Below, piece after piece: positions 35,134 to 43,933 of a stretch of DNA of 59,679 nt. A program made the position numbers and the translations under genes. The DNA lies in NCBI GenBank assembly GCA_016934575.1, contig JAFGSN010000108.1, forward strand, positions 1-59,679, read 5' to 3'. Within the stretch, counting starts at the first letter, position 1; the number at the start of each line of letters is the position of its first letter. This DNA is from Vicinamibacteria bacterium. GTDB lineage: Bacteria; Acidobacteriota; Vicinamibacteria; Fen-336. The notes beneath the pieces were generated by a model that ran no database searches, was not told the origin of the DNA, and saw nothing but the letters and a program-made list of their open reading frames with translations.

Positions 35134-36950
35134 CGAAGACCGTGGAATATAAACCCGAGAACCTGGCGCTCTTCGAGCGCATACGTGCTCGTTACCCCGA
35201 GAAGCGCTCGGCGCTCCTGCCCGCGCTCCATCTGCTGCAGGATCAAGAAGGTCATATCAGTCGCGAAGGCGTCGAGTACGTCGCCGCGCTTGTCGGCGTC
35301 ACTCCGGCGCAGGCGCACGACGCGGCCAGCTTCTACACCATGTTTCGGTTCACGCCGTCGGGACGGCGGCGGATCGAGATCTGTACGAATCTGTCCTGCG
35401 CGCTGCGCGGCGCGGACGATCTATACGCGGGCGTCTGCAACAAGCTCGGCCTCGAAGGAGACGGAATCTCGTCCGCGGGCGATCACGCCGTGTCGAGCGC
35501 CGAATGCCTTGCGGCCTGCGGCGGCGCGCCGGCGCTTCAAGTGAACGGCGCATGGGTCGAAAACGTTCAGAAAGGCGAGATCGAGGACGTGCTGGCTGGA
35601 CGCCTCTCGCGCCGCCCACTCAAGTGGCCGCGCAGCCCCGGCGAGCCGATCCTGTTACGCAACGTCTTCAAGAAGGATTCGACCTCGCTGGCGACGTACC
35701 GCGCCGGCGGAGGCTATGCGCGGCTGCGCGATCACCTGACGACGCCGCCCGGGGAGATCGTCGAAGCGGTCAAGCTCTCGAACCTGCGCGGACGCGGCGG
35801 AGCCGGCTTCCCCACTGGCGTCAAGTGGGGTTTCCTTCCCGCCGGAGATCCGAGGCCGAGGTATCTGTGCGTCAACGCCGACGAGGGCGAGCCCGGCACG
35901 TTCAAGGATCGCCTGCTGATCGAGCGCGATCCACATCAGCTCATCGAGGGGATCGTCGCCTCGTCCCACGCGATTCGCGCTCGTGCGTGCTACGTCTATC
36001 TGCGCGGCGAGTTCCATGAAGCCTGCCATGTCCTGGAGAACGCTCTCGATGAAGCGCGCGGCGCGAATCTCGTCGGTCCCAACGTGCTCGGCACCGGCGT
36101 CGATGTCGAGATCCATCTGCACCGCGGCGCCGGCTCGTACGAGTGCGGCGAGGAGACGGCGCTCATCGAGAGTCTCGAGGGCAAGCGCGGCCAGCCGCGG
36201 CTCAAGCCGCCGTTCCCGGCCGCCAAAGGGCTCTATGACTGCCCGACGATCGTCAACAACGTCGAGACGATCTGCTGTGTTCCGCTGATCCTCGATCGCG
36301 GCGCCGGCTGGTTCGCCTCCTACGGCACGGAGCGCAACGCCGGTCCCAAGCTGTATTGCGTGAGCGGTCACGTGAACCGTCCCGGAGTCTATGAGGCGCC
36401 CATGGGAAGCATCACTTTGCGAGACCTCGTCTTTGGCGAGGGATACGGAGGCGGAATCCCCGGCGGGCGGCGATTGCGCGCCGTGATCCCCGGCGGTTCC
36501 TCGACGCCCATGCTCACGGCGGGAGAGATCGACGTGGCGATGGATTTCGAGAGCCTGAGCCGCGCCGGTTCAGCGCTCGGCTCGGCCGGCGCCATCGTCA
36601 TCGACGACTCGACGTGCATGGTCTGGGTCGCGCAAAGACTGACGCGTTTCTACAGGCGGGAATCGTGCGGCAAGTGCACCCCCTGTCGCGAGGGAACGGC
36701 CTGGATGCTGCGTTTGCTCGATCGCATCGAATCAGGCAAGGGCGCGCCAAGCGATCTCGATACGCTCTCGGAGCTCTGCGAAACGATCTCCGGCAGCGCC
36801 TTGTGCCCGTTCGGCGACGCCGCCGTCATTCCCGTCGCTTCGACGCTCGCCAGGTTCCGCGCCGAATACGAATACCACGTACGCGAGAAGCGCTGCTGGA
36901 AAGAGGTCGCGAACACGTACGAGGACGCGGCCGGAGGCGCGGGTCGATGA
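35130..36950 (+). CDS. nuoEF: NuoE-NuoF fusion: NADH-binding module of complex I
   Basis: A 606-residue fusion of two peripheral subunits. Residues ~10-160 are NuoE: the [2Fe-2S] ligands are in CTNLSC and SAECLAACGG. Residues ~170-600 are NuoF: FMN/NADH binding in LRGRGGAGFPTGVKWGF and NADEGEPGTFKDR, and the [4Fe-4S] ligands in ESCGKCTPCREGT plus a later ALCPFGD. All key residues are present, so NADH oxidation should work. The start GTG 35130 overlaps the nuoA stop as GTGA; the track uses TTG 35127. NuoG, the usual electron carrier from NuoF to the membrane arm, is not encoded in the window. Confidence 0.93.
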   Translation: MTKTVEYKPENLALFERIRARYPEKRSALLPALHLLQDQEGHISREGVEYVAALVGVTPAQAHDAASFYTMFRFTPSGRRRIEICTNLSCALRGADDLYAGVCNKLGLEGDGISSAGDHAVSSAECLAACGGAPALQVNGAWVENVQKGEIEDVLAGRLSRRPLKWPRSPGEPILLRNVFKKDSTSLATYRAGGGYARLRDHLTTPPGEIVEAVKLSNLRGRGGAGFPTGVKWGFLPAGDPRPRYLCVNADEGEPGTFKDRLLIERDPHQLIEGIVASSHAIRARACYVYLRGEFHEACHVLENALDEARGANLVGPNVLGTGVDVEIHLHRGAGSYECGEETALIESLEGKRGQPRLKPPFPAAKGLYDCPTIVNNVETICCVPLILDRGAGWFASYGTERNAGPKLYCVSGHVNRPGVYEAPMGSITLRDLVFGEGYGGGIPGGRRLRAVIPGGSSTPMLTAGEIDVAMDFESLSRAGSALGSAGAIVIDDSTCMVWVAQRLTRFYRRESCGKCTPCREGTAWMLRLLDRIESGKGAPSDLDTLSELCETISGSALCPFGDAAVIPVASTLARFRAEYEYHVREKRCWKEVANTYEDAAGGAGR

Positions 36951-38014
36951 CCGCGCTCACATGGCCGCAGGAGCTTGCGATCCGCAGCGCGCTGGCGCTC
37001 ACTGTCGTGGCGTTCCTGCTCGGCCTGTTCTCGGTCATGACCTACATCGAGCGCCGGCTTCTGGCTTTCATGCAATTCCGCCTCGGCCCCAATCGCACCG
37101 GGCCCCTCGGCCTGTTCCAGCCCGTGGCGGACGGCATCAAGCTCTTCTTCAAGGAGGAATTCGTCCCGCAAGCCGCGAACCGATGGGCGTTCATCGCCGC
37201 CCCGGCCGTGGCGATCACGACCGCGCTCATGGCCGTCGCCGTCATTCCTTACGGAGGCGCCGTCACGATGCCGCGGTTCGACCTGCTGCCCGAGTGGCTG
37301 CGCGGGCGCCCGATTCCATTGCAGATCGCGCACCTCGACGTCGGCGTGCTCTACCTCTTCGCGGTCTCGACGCTCGGCGTTTATGGAATCGTGCTGGCCG
37401 GCTGGTCGGCGAACAACAAATGGTCCCTGATCGGCGCCTTGCGCAGCTCGGCTCAGATGTTCTCTTACGAGCTGGCGCTCGGATTGTCATGGGTCGGCCC
37501 CATCCTGCTCGCGGAATCATTGCGCATCGAAGACATCGTCGCGTGTCAGGCGGGAGGAATTCATCGCTGGAACGCAATCATACAGCTTCCGGCGTTCATG
37601 ATTTATTTGTTCGCCGCCACGGCCGAGGTCGGCCGCCTTCCCTTCGACCTGCCCGAGGCCGAGGCCGAGCTGGTCGCCGGCTTTCACACCGAGTACGCCT
37701 CGATGAAGTTCGCCCTGCTGCAGATGGCCGAGTACGTGAATATGATCACCGTCTCGGTGCTCGCCACCGATTTCTTCCTCGGCGGGTGGCACGCGCCGCT
37801 CGTCTCGCTCCAGTCCGCGGCCGGCGTGAATCTCGGCTTGCTCTGGTTCGGAGGCAAGACCGGCGCGCTGCTCTTCTTGTTCATCTGGCTTCGTGGCACG
37901 CTGCCGCGACTGCGTTATGACCAGCTCATGCGATTCGGCTGGAAGGTGCTCGTCCCGGCCGCCGTCATGCACATCCTGGGCACGGCGGCCGTGATTCTGT
38001 GGCTGACGCGGTGA
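36947..38014 (+). CDS. nuoH: NADH-quinone oxidoreductase subunit H
   Basis: A 355-residue membrane subunit forming part of the quinone site. Signatures are YIERRLLAFMQFRLGPNRTG, GIKLFFKEEFVP and EVGRLPFDLPEAEAELVAGF followed by HTEYASMKFALLQMAEYVNM. The ATG overlaps the nuoEF stop (ATGA); the track start at 36614 is inside nuoEF. Its last 86 bp are repeated, with a few changes, 62 bp downstream. Confidence 0.95.
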   Translation: MTALTWPQELAIRSALALTVVAFLLGLFSVMTYIERRLLAFMQFRLGPNRTGPLGLFQPVADGIKLFFKEEFVPQAANRWAFIAAPAVAITTALMAVAVIPYGGAVTMPRFDLLPEWLRGRPIPLQIAHLDVGVLYLFAVSTLGVYGIVLAGWSANNKWSLIGALRSSAQMFSYELALGLSWVGPILLAESLRIEDIVACQAGGIHRWNAIIQLPAFMIYLFAATAEVGRLPFDLPEAEAELVAGFHTEYASMKFALLQMAEYVNMITVSVLATDFFLGGWHAPLVSLQSAAGVNLGLLWFGGKTGALLFLFIWLRGTLPRLRYDQLMRFGWKVLVPAAVMHILGTAAVILWLTR

Positions 38015-38018
38015 AGCG

Positions 38019-38161
38019 ATGAAGACGTTTCTTAAGTTCGAGTGGCGGCGATCACGTGGAGAGGGTATAAAAGGATTGCGATTCGGCTGGAAGCGCTCGT
38101 CCCGGCCGCCGTCATGCGCATCCAGGGCACGGCGGCCGTGATTCTGTGGCTGATACGGTGA
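38019..38161 (+). pseudogene. Partial duplicate of the nuoH 3' end in the nuoI position
   Basis: Bases 38077-38161 repeat the nuoH tail (37929-38014) with about six differences, including a one-base loss (GGAAGGTGCTCG becomes GGAAGCGCTCG) that breaks the frame. The TGA matches the nuoH stop and is followed almost directly by nuoJ. Before it, ATG 38019 opens a 40-codon frame (MKTFLKFEWRRSRGEGIK...) that enters the repeat in the nuoH frame and ends at 38141. That piece may be the start of a lost gene, which in the canonical order would be nuoI, but 17 codons are too few to tell. The structure is direct evidence of a rearrangement. Confidence 0.8.
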
Positions 38162-38162
38162 G

Positions 38163-38654
38163 ATGGCGGAAACGATCCTGTTCTACGCGCTGGCGATCAC
38201 GGCATTTTCGGCCGCGTTCGCCGTCGTGCTGCAAAAAAGCGCGCTTGGCAGCGCCTTTGCGCTGATCGTCGTCCTGTGTTCGCTTTCGGCGATCTACGGC
38301 CTGCTGGGCTCGCCAATCCTGGCGACGCTTCAAATCGTCATATACGCCGGCGCCGTCATGGTGTTGTTCCTCTTCGTGATCATGCTGCTCGATGTTCGCC
38401 GCGAAAAGGGCGGCGGCGGTCCGCGCAGCTTCGTTCCGCTTGCCTTGCTCTTCGCCGGACTCCTCGTCCTGCAGGTCGGCGCGGTTCTCGTCGGCTCGGA
38501 GCTCGTTCCTCAATCCGCCCCATTCGACGGATCGGCCAAGGCCTTTGCCCGGCGACTGTTCTCGCAGGATTATGTCTACGTCTTCGAAGCCACTTCAGTC
38601 CTCATCGTTGCGGCTCTTGCGGGCGCCCTGGCGCTCGCCCGGAGGCGACGTTGA
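38163..38654 (+). CDS. nuoJ: NADH-quinone oxidoreductase subunit J
   Basis: A 163-residue membrane subunit with five helices. The conserved segment ATLQIVIYAGAVMVLFLFVI, followed by MLLDVRRE, identifies NuoJ. The ATG lies one base after the duplicated nuoH tail. The stop overlaps the nuoK start as TTGA. It is part of the proton-pumping arm. Confidence 0.94.
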   Translation: MAETILFYALAITAFSAAFAVVLQKSALGSAFALIVVLCSLSAIYGLLGSPILATLQIVIYAGAVMVLFLFVIMLLDVRREKGGGGPRSFVPLALLFAGLLVLQVGAVLVGSELVPQSAPFDGSAKAFARRLFSQDYVYVFEATSVLIVAALAGALALARRRR

Positions 38655-38959
38655 GCGAAACACTGCTCCGGCACGCACTGGCGCTCAGCCTGGCGCTCTT
38701 TGCCGTCGGCGCGGTCGGCGTCCTTCTTCGGCGCAACGTCATCACCGTGCTGATGTGCATCGAGCTGATGCTCAACGCCGCCAATCTGGCGCTCGTCGCC
38801 TTCAGCCGTTCGTGGGCGGCCGTTGACGGACACGTCATGGCGCTCTTCGTGCTGACGGTGGCGGCGTCCGAGGCGGCGGTGGGGCTGGCCATTGTCATCG
38901 CGCTTCAACGCGCGCGCGACACGCTCGACGTGGACGCGTTCGATGAGTTGAGAGGCTGA
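38651..38959 (+). CDS. nuoK: NADH-quinone oxidoreductase subunit K
   Basis: A 102-residue membrane subunit of normal family length. The membrane glutamates of the proton path are in ITVLMCIELMLNAANLAL and LTVAASEAAVGLAIVIALQR. The start is a TTG at 38651 overlapping the nuoJ TGA. It was chosen because it gives the expected length and N-terminus; the track start at 38276 lies within nuoJ. Confidence 0.93.
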   Translation: MSETLLRHALALSLALFAVGAVGVLLRRNVITVLMCIELMLNAANLALVAFSRSWAAVDGHVMALFVLTVAASEAAVGLAIVIALQRARDTLDVDAFDELRG

Positions 38960-38960
38960 C

Positions 38961-40946
38961 GTGGCGCGATTGCTCTTCGAGGGCCTGACGCGCGTCTTCT
39001 CGATCGAGGTGCTTCCCTGGCTGGCGCTCATGCTCCCGTTCGGCGGCTTTCTGGTGCTCAGCCTGTTCGGCGACTGGATCCGTAAAGACCGCGAGGAGCG
39101 CGGCGCCGGCGTGCTCTCCTGCTGCACGGTGCTGCTTTCGTTTCTCATCGCCGTGGCGACGGCCTTCATGCTCGGCGATGCGGGACGTGATCTCGAGCAG
39201 CAGCGGCAGAGTCTGAATCTGCCGCAGCGACAGGGCCCCTACCTTCCCTTTCAAGCTTACCTGGCTGTCGATTGGATCGACGTCTCGGGTCTCTCGATCC
39301 CGGTAGCCCTTCTGCTCGATCGCCTGGCTTCGGTGATGATGCTCGTCGTCACCGGCGTGAGCTTCCTGATCCACGTCTATTCACTGGGCTACATGGCGCG
39401 CGACGAGGATCGCGTGCGTTACTTCAGTTACCTCAACCTCTTCGTTTTTTTCATGCTGCTGCTCGTCATGGCCACGAACCTGCTCATGGTGTTCGTGGGG
39501 TGGGAAGGCGTCGGCCTGTGCTCCTATCTGCTGATTGGATTCTGGTTCAAACGGCCTGACGCCGCGGCCGCGGCCAAGAAAGCCTTCATCGTCAATCGAG
39601 TCGGCGACGCCGGTTTGATCCTCGGCCTGATCATGGCTTACCACGCCTTTGGCACGCTCGATCTGCTGTCGATCACGGATCACATCGGCGGCTTGGCGCC
39701 GGAACGGCTCGGCGAGCTCGGGATCGTCACCGTCATCGCGCTTCTTCTGTTTCTCGGTGCTTGCGGAAAGAGCGCTCAACTGCCGTTGCATGTCTGGCTG
39801 CCTGACGCCATGGAAGGACCGACGCCCGTCTCGGCGCTCATCCATGCCTCAACAATGGTCACGGCCGGCGTCTATCTCGTCGCGCGGCTCGCGCCTCTGT
39901 ATCGGCAGTCGGAGACAGCCATGCTCGTCGTCGCCGTGATCGGCGTCCTCACGGCTTTCGTGGCCGCGACCATCGCTCTCGTCCAGACCGACATCAAGAA
40001 GGTTCTGGCCTACTCGACCGTGAGTCAGCTCGGATTCATGTTTCTCGCGTGCGGCGTCGGCGCCTTCGGCGCGGCGGTCTTTCACCTCGTGACGCACGCG
40101 TTTTTCAAGGCGCTGCTGTTTTTGAGCGCGGGCTCGGTCATCCACGCGCTGGGCGGCGAGCAGGACATGCGACGCATGGGCGGCCTGGCGCGACGCCTGC
40201 CCTGGACGTTCTGGACGTTCGTGATTGGCGCGGCGTCCCTGGCCGGCTTGCCCTTCCTGGCCGGCTTTTTCAGCAAGGACATGATCCTGGAGGGCACGTT
40301 TGCTACCGGCCGGACGGCGATCTTCGTCACCGCCCTTCTCGCGGCGCTTCTGACGGCCGTCTACATCACGCGCCTCGTCTGCCTGGCGTTTCTCGGCGCT
40401 TCTCGACTCGACGCGGAGAAGACGGCTCATGCGCACGAGTCGCCATGGGTGATGACCATTCCGCTCGTCCTCCTCGCCGTCGGATCCGCGACGGCCGGCT
40501 TCGTCCCGCTTCCCGACATGCTGCGGCCGGTCATGCACGGCGCCGCGAGCGAGTCGCGCGCCGTGCGCTGGATTCCTTACGCCGCCACGACCTTGTCTCT
40601 TTTTGGAATCATGCTCGCCGCCTATCTCTATCTTCTTTATAAAGAGACGCCGGCCCGCTTGGCGTCGGCGCTGCCCTGGATCCGGCGTGCTCTTGAAGCC
40701 AAGTGGGGCTTTGACGACCTCTACAACGCCTTTGTCCGCCGGGTTCTCGTGAGCGGCGGCAGGCGTATTCTCTGGCGCGCGGTGGACTCGTTCCTGATCG
40801 ACGGAACCGTGAACGCCACGGCTCGAGCCGTCGGCTCGGCGGCCGAGACGCTCCGATCCGCGCAGACCGGCCTCGTCAGAGGTCACGCCTTGCTCGTTCT
40901 CGGCGGCGCCGTGGCGCTCGTCGTCTATCTGCTGTGGCCACGATGA
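38961..40946 (+). CDS. nuoL: NADH-quinone oxidoreductase subunit L
   Basis: A 661-residue antiporter-like subunit, the distal proton pump of complex I, with the long lateral helix at its C-terminus. Signatures are VGWEGVGLCSYLLIGFWF, ACGKSAQLPLHVWLPDAMEG, TDIKKVLAYSTVSQLGFMFL and THAFFKALLFLSAGSVIHAL. It starts with GTG one base after the nuoK stop. Full length and apparently intact. Confidence 0.96.
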   Translation: MARLLFEGLTRVFSIEVLPWLALMLPFGGFLVLSLFGDWIRKDREERGAGVLSCCTVLLSFLIAVATAFMLGDAGRDLEQQRQSLNLPQRQGPYLPFQAYLAVDWIDVSGLSIPVALLLDRLASVMMLVVTGVSFLIHVYSLGYMARDEDRVRYFSYLNLFVFFMLLLVMATNLLMVFVGWEGVGLCSYLLIGFWFKRPDAAAAAKKAFIVNRVGDAGLILGLIMAYHAFGTLDLLSITDHIGGLAPERLGELGIVTVIALLLFLGACGKSAQLPLHVWLPDAMEGPTPVSALIHASTMVTAGVYLVARLAPLYRQSETAMLVVAVIGVLTAFVAATIALVQTDIKKVLAYSTVSQLGFMFLACGVGAFGAAVFHLVTHAFFKALLFLSAGSVIHALGGEQDMRRMGGLARRLPWTFWTFVIGAASLAGLPFLAGFFSKDMILEGTFATGRTAIFVTALLAALLTAVYITRLVCLAFLGASRLDAEKTAHAHESPWVMTIPLVLLAVGSATAGFVPLPDMLRPVMHGAASESRAVRWIPYAATTLSLFGIMLAAYLYLLYKETPARLASALPWIRRALEAKWGFDDLYNAFVRRVLVSGGRRILWRAVDSFLIDGTVNATARAVGSAAETLRSAQTGLVRGHALLVLGGAVALVVYLLWPR

Positions 40947-42448
40947 GTTACTTGGAAAACAACACGCTGAGTCTGCTCATACTGCTCCCGGTCGCTGGAG
41001 CTCTGGTCGTCGCCCTGATCCCCCGCGAGCGCGAGACCCTTCAGAAGACCGCCGCGCTGCTGTTCTCGGGCCTGGTTTTCTGGTTCGCGCTCGGGCTCAT
41101 CCGCGGCTTCACAGCTTCGCCGGCCATGCAGTTCGTCGAGAGAAAGGCGTGGATTCCCGCCTATGGAGTCTCTTATCACGTCGGCGTCGACGGACTGAGC
41201 CTGTGGCTCGTGGCGCTCACCGCGCTGCTCACTCCGCTGGCGCTCCTTGCGTCGTGGTCGTCGATCGACGCACGCATCAAGGAGTTCAACGTCTTCATGC
41301 TGCTGTGCGAGGCGGGCTTGATCGGCGTCTTCTGCGCGCTCGACCTGCTCCTGTTCTACGTCTTCTGGGAAGCGACGTTGATTCCGATGTACTTCCTCAT
41401 CGGGATCTGGGGCCATGAGCGCCGCATTTATGCGGCGATCAAGTTTTTTATCTTCACGATGACCGGCAGCGTGCTCATGCTCGTCGCGCTGCTCGTGCTC
41501 TACAAGGCGGGCGGCCAGTCGAGCTTCGATCTCACGAGCCTCCAGCGCGTGGAGATCGATCCCGCGTTGCAGATGTGGCTCTTCGCCGCTTTCGCTCTGG
41601 CCTTTGCGGTCAAGGTCCCCTTGTTTCCGCTTCACACCTGGCTGCCGGACGCCCACGTCGAGGCGCCCACGGCCGGTTCGGTGATCCTCGCCGGCGTGCT
41701 GCTCAAGATGGGAGCCTATGGCTTCCTGAGACTGGCGATTCCGCTTTTCCCCCACGCCGCGGCGCGGTTCGCGCCGTGGATCGGTGCCCTGGCGGTCGTC
41801 GGGATCATCTACGGAGCGCTCGTCTGTCTCGTTCAAACCGACCTCAAGAAACTCATCGCCTATTCATCGATCGCGCACATGGGTTTTGTCATGCTCGGAA
41901 TCGCCTCGTTCACGACCATCGGCGTCGTGGGCGCGGTCTACCAGATGCTCAATCACGGAATCGCCACCGGCGCGCTGTTCATCATCGCCGGCATGCTCCA
42001 TGACCGGCGTGATACGCGCGAGATTTCCGAGTTCGGAGGCCTCGGCGGCGTCATGCCCTGGTTTTCCGCCTTGTTTCTGCTCGTCGGTCTGGCGTCGATC
42101 GCCGTGCCCGGATTCGGCGGCTTCGTCGGCGAGATCCTGATTCTCGTCGGATCCTGGCCCAAGAGCCCGGCCCTCACGATCATCGCGGTGCTGGGCATCG
42201 TGCTCGCCGCCGGATATATGCTCTGGATGATCGAGCGCGTCCTCCACGGGCCGGTGAAGCACGCATCCAACTCATGTCTCCGGGACCTGACGGCGCGTGA
42301 GGCGTTCGTCCTCGTGCCCTTGGTCGTGCTGACGATCTTCATGGGCGTCGCCAGCCCGCTCTTCACCCGAAAAATCACGCCGACCGTGAACATTCTCGTG
42401 CATAAAGTCTCGATGGAGACGCGTTCTCCCTCGGGGGATGCGCGATGA
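40943..42448 (+). CDS. nuoM: NADH-quinone oxidoreductase subunit M
   Basis: A 501-residue antiporter-like subunit. Signatures are YHVGVDGLSLWLVALTALLT, FYVFWEATLIPMYFLIGIWG, KVPLFPLHTWLPDAHVEAPT and TDLKKLIAYSSIAHMGFVML. The start at ATG 40943 overlaps the nuoL stop as ATGA (the track begins three codons earlier). The stop overlaps nuoN in the same way. Confidence 0.96.
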   Translation: MSYLENNTLSLLILLPVAGALVVALIPRERETLQKTAALLFSGLVFWFALGLIRGFTASPAMQFVERKAWIPAYGVSYHVGVDGLSLWLVALTALLTPLALLASWSSIDARIKEFNVFMLLCEAGLIGVFCALDLLLFYVFWEATLIPMYFLIGIWGHERRIYAAIKFFIFTMTGSVLMLVALLVLYKAGGQSSFDLTSLQRVEIDPALQMWLFAAFALAFAVKVPLFPLHTWLPDAHVEAPTAGSVILAGVLLKMGAYGFLRLAIPLFPHAAARFAPWIGALAVVGIIYGALVCLVQTDLKKLIAYSSIAHMGFVMLGIASFTTIGVVGAVYQMLNHGIATGALFIIAGMLHDRRDTREISEFGGLGGVMPWFSALFLLVGLASIAVPGFGGFVGEILILVGSWPKSPALTIIAVLGIVLAAGYMLWMIERVLHGPVKHASNSCLRDLTAREAFVLVPLVVLTIFMGVASPLFTRKITPTVNILVHKVSMETRSPSGDAR

Positions 42449-43899
42449 CGATCGACTTCCGGCCGGCCCTCCCGGCGCTGATCGTCGCGCTGACGGGCGT
42501 CGTCGCGCTCGTGATCGACGCCTTCACGCCGCGCGCGGGACGCTCGCGCACGCAGAGCGTCTGCCTGACCGGCCTCGCGGCCGCGTTGCTCGTCACGTTC
42601 AGCCTACCGGTGAGAATCGGCTGCCCGGCATGCTCTCCGCTCACCGGGGGGAGCGTGGTCAGCGATACATGGTCCGTCGCCCTGCAAGCGCTGGTGCTCG
42701 TCGTCGGCATGCTCGCCTTGCCGCTCTCGACGGCGTACTTCCGCGCCATTGATCAGGACCGGGGCGAGCAAAACGCGCTCATCATGTTTGCGATCGCCGG
42801 CATGCTGGGCCTCGTATCCTCGGTGGAGCTGATCTCACTTTTCATCTCTCTCGAAATCATGTCGGTTGCGCTTTACGCGCTGACGGGTTCCCGGCGCGCG
42901 CGGAGCGACAGTCAGGAGGCGGCGCTCAAGTACTTCGTGACCGGAGCGTTCTCGTCGGCCTTTTTCCTCTATGGCGTGGCTTGGCTCTATGGCGTGAGTG
43001 GCGGCACAACGTTCGACCGGATCGCGTCAACTCTGGCCTCGCCGCTGGGCGGGAATGTCGGCTGCGCCCTGCTGGCGTCGGGTTTTTTGCTCGTCGGATT
43101 CGGCTTCAAGATCGCGGCCGTTCCATTCCACTCCTGGGCACCCGACGCCTATCAAGGCGCGCCGACGAGCGTTACGGCCTTCATGTCGACGGCCGTCAAG
43201 GTGGCGGCGTTCGGCGCGCTCACGCGCGTCTTCCACGGCGCCCTCTTTCCGCTGGCGGATCGCTGGATCCCGCTTCTGGCCGCGCTGGCCGTGCTAACGA
43301 TGATCGTCGGCAACGTGAGCGCCCTGGCTCAGCGCGACCTCAAGCGGATGCTCGCGTACTCTTCCGTGGCTCATGCGGGTTATGTCATGACGGCTCTGGT
43401 GTCGCAACCGCCACAGGCCGCGGCGGCGGTCTTCATCTACCTCGTTGCGTACTCCGTCACGAACCTGGGCGCATTTGGCGTCCTCGCCGTACTGGCCAAG
43501 GATGGCAAGGAACCCTTGACGCTCGCCGACATTTCCGGCATGGCGCGACGCCGGCCGTTCCTGTCCGCCGCGATGGCGGTTTTTCTCGTATCGCTGACCG
43601 GCGTGCCGCTGACCGCCGGTTTTATCGGCAAGCTGCGCGTCTTTGCCGCCGCAATCTCCGCCGATCATGCGGTTCTGGCGCTGGTCGGTCTCCTGATGAG
43701 CGCGGTCTCGGCCTATTACTACTTGCGGGTTGTCGTGGCGATGTACATGGAACCGCCGCAAGACGAAGACCGTTGGGCGAACGTGACGGGCGCCGCGGGC
43801 CTCGTCATCGCGCTCTGCGCTCTGGCGGTCCTGATGCTCGGCGTGTTTCCAGAGCGTCTCTTCGCCTGGGCGCAAACGGCGGCGCAGACGTTTCGTTGA
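42445..43899 (+). CDS. nuoN: NADH-quinone oxidoreductase subunit N
   Basis: A 484-residue antiporter-like subunit and the last member of the complex I set. Signatures are FISLEIMSVALYALTGSRRA, DSQEAALKYFVTGAFSSAFF, KIAAVPFHSWAPDAYQGAPT and RDLKRMLAYSSVAHAGYVMT. It starts at ATG 42445 with a 4-nt overlap. The next gene, a GH97 hydrolase, begins 34 bp later on the same strand after a small CAGTG/CACTG hairpin. Confidence 0.96.
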   Translation: MTIDFRPALPALIVALTGVVALVIDAFTPRAGRSRTQSVCLTGLAAALLVTFSLPVRIGCPACSPLTGGSVVSDTWSVALQALVLVVGMLALPLSTAYFRAIDQDRGEQNALIMFAIAGMLGLVSSVELISLFISLEIMSVALYALTGSRRARSDSQEAALKYFVTGAFSSAFFLYGVAWLYGVSGGTTFDRIASTLASPLGGNVGCALLASGFLLVGFGFKIAAVPFHSWAPDAYQGAPTSVTAFMSTAVKVAAFGALTRVFHGALFPLADRWIPLLAALAVLTMIVGNVSALAQRDLKRMLAYSSVAHAGYVMTALVSQPPQAAAAVFIYLVAYSVTNLGAFGVLAVLAKDGKEPLTLADISGMARRRPFLSAAMAVFLVSLTGVPLTAGFIGKLRVFAAAISADHAVLALVGLLMSAVSAYYYLRVVVAMYMEPPQDEDRWANVTGAAGLVIALCALAVLMLGVFPERLFAWAQTAAQTFR

Positions 43900-43933
43900 T
43901 CAGTGCTGACACTGAAGAAAGGCGGTACCTAGG

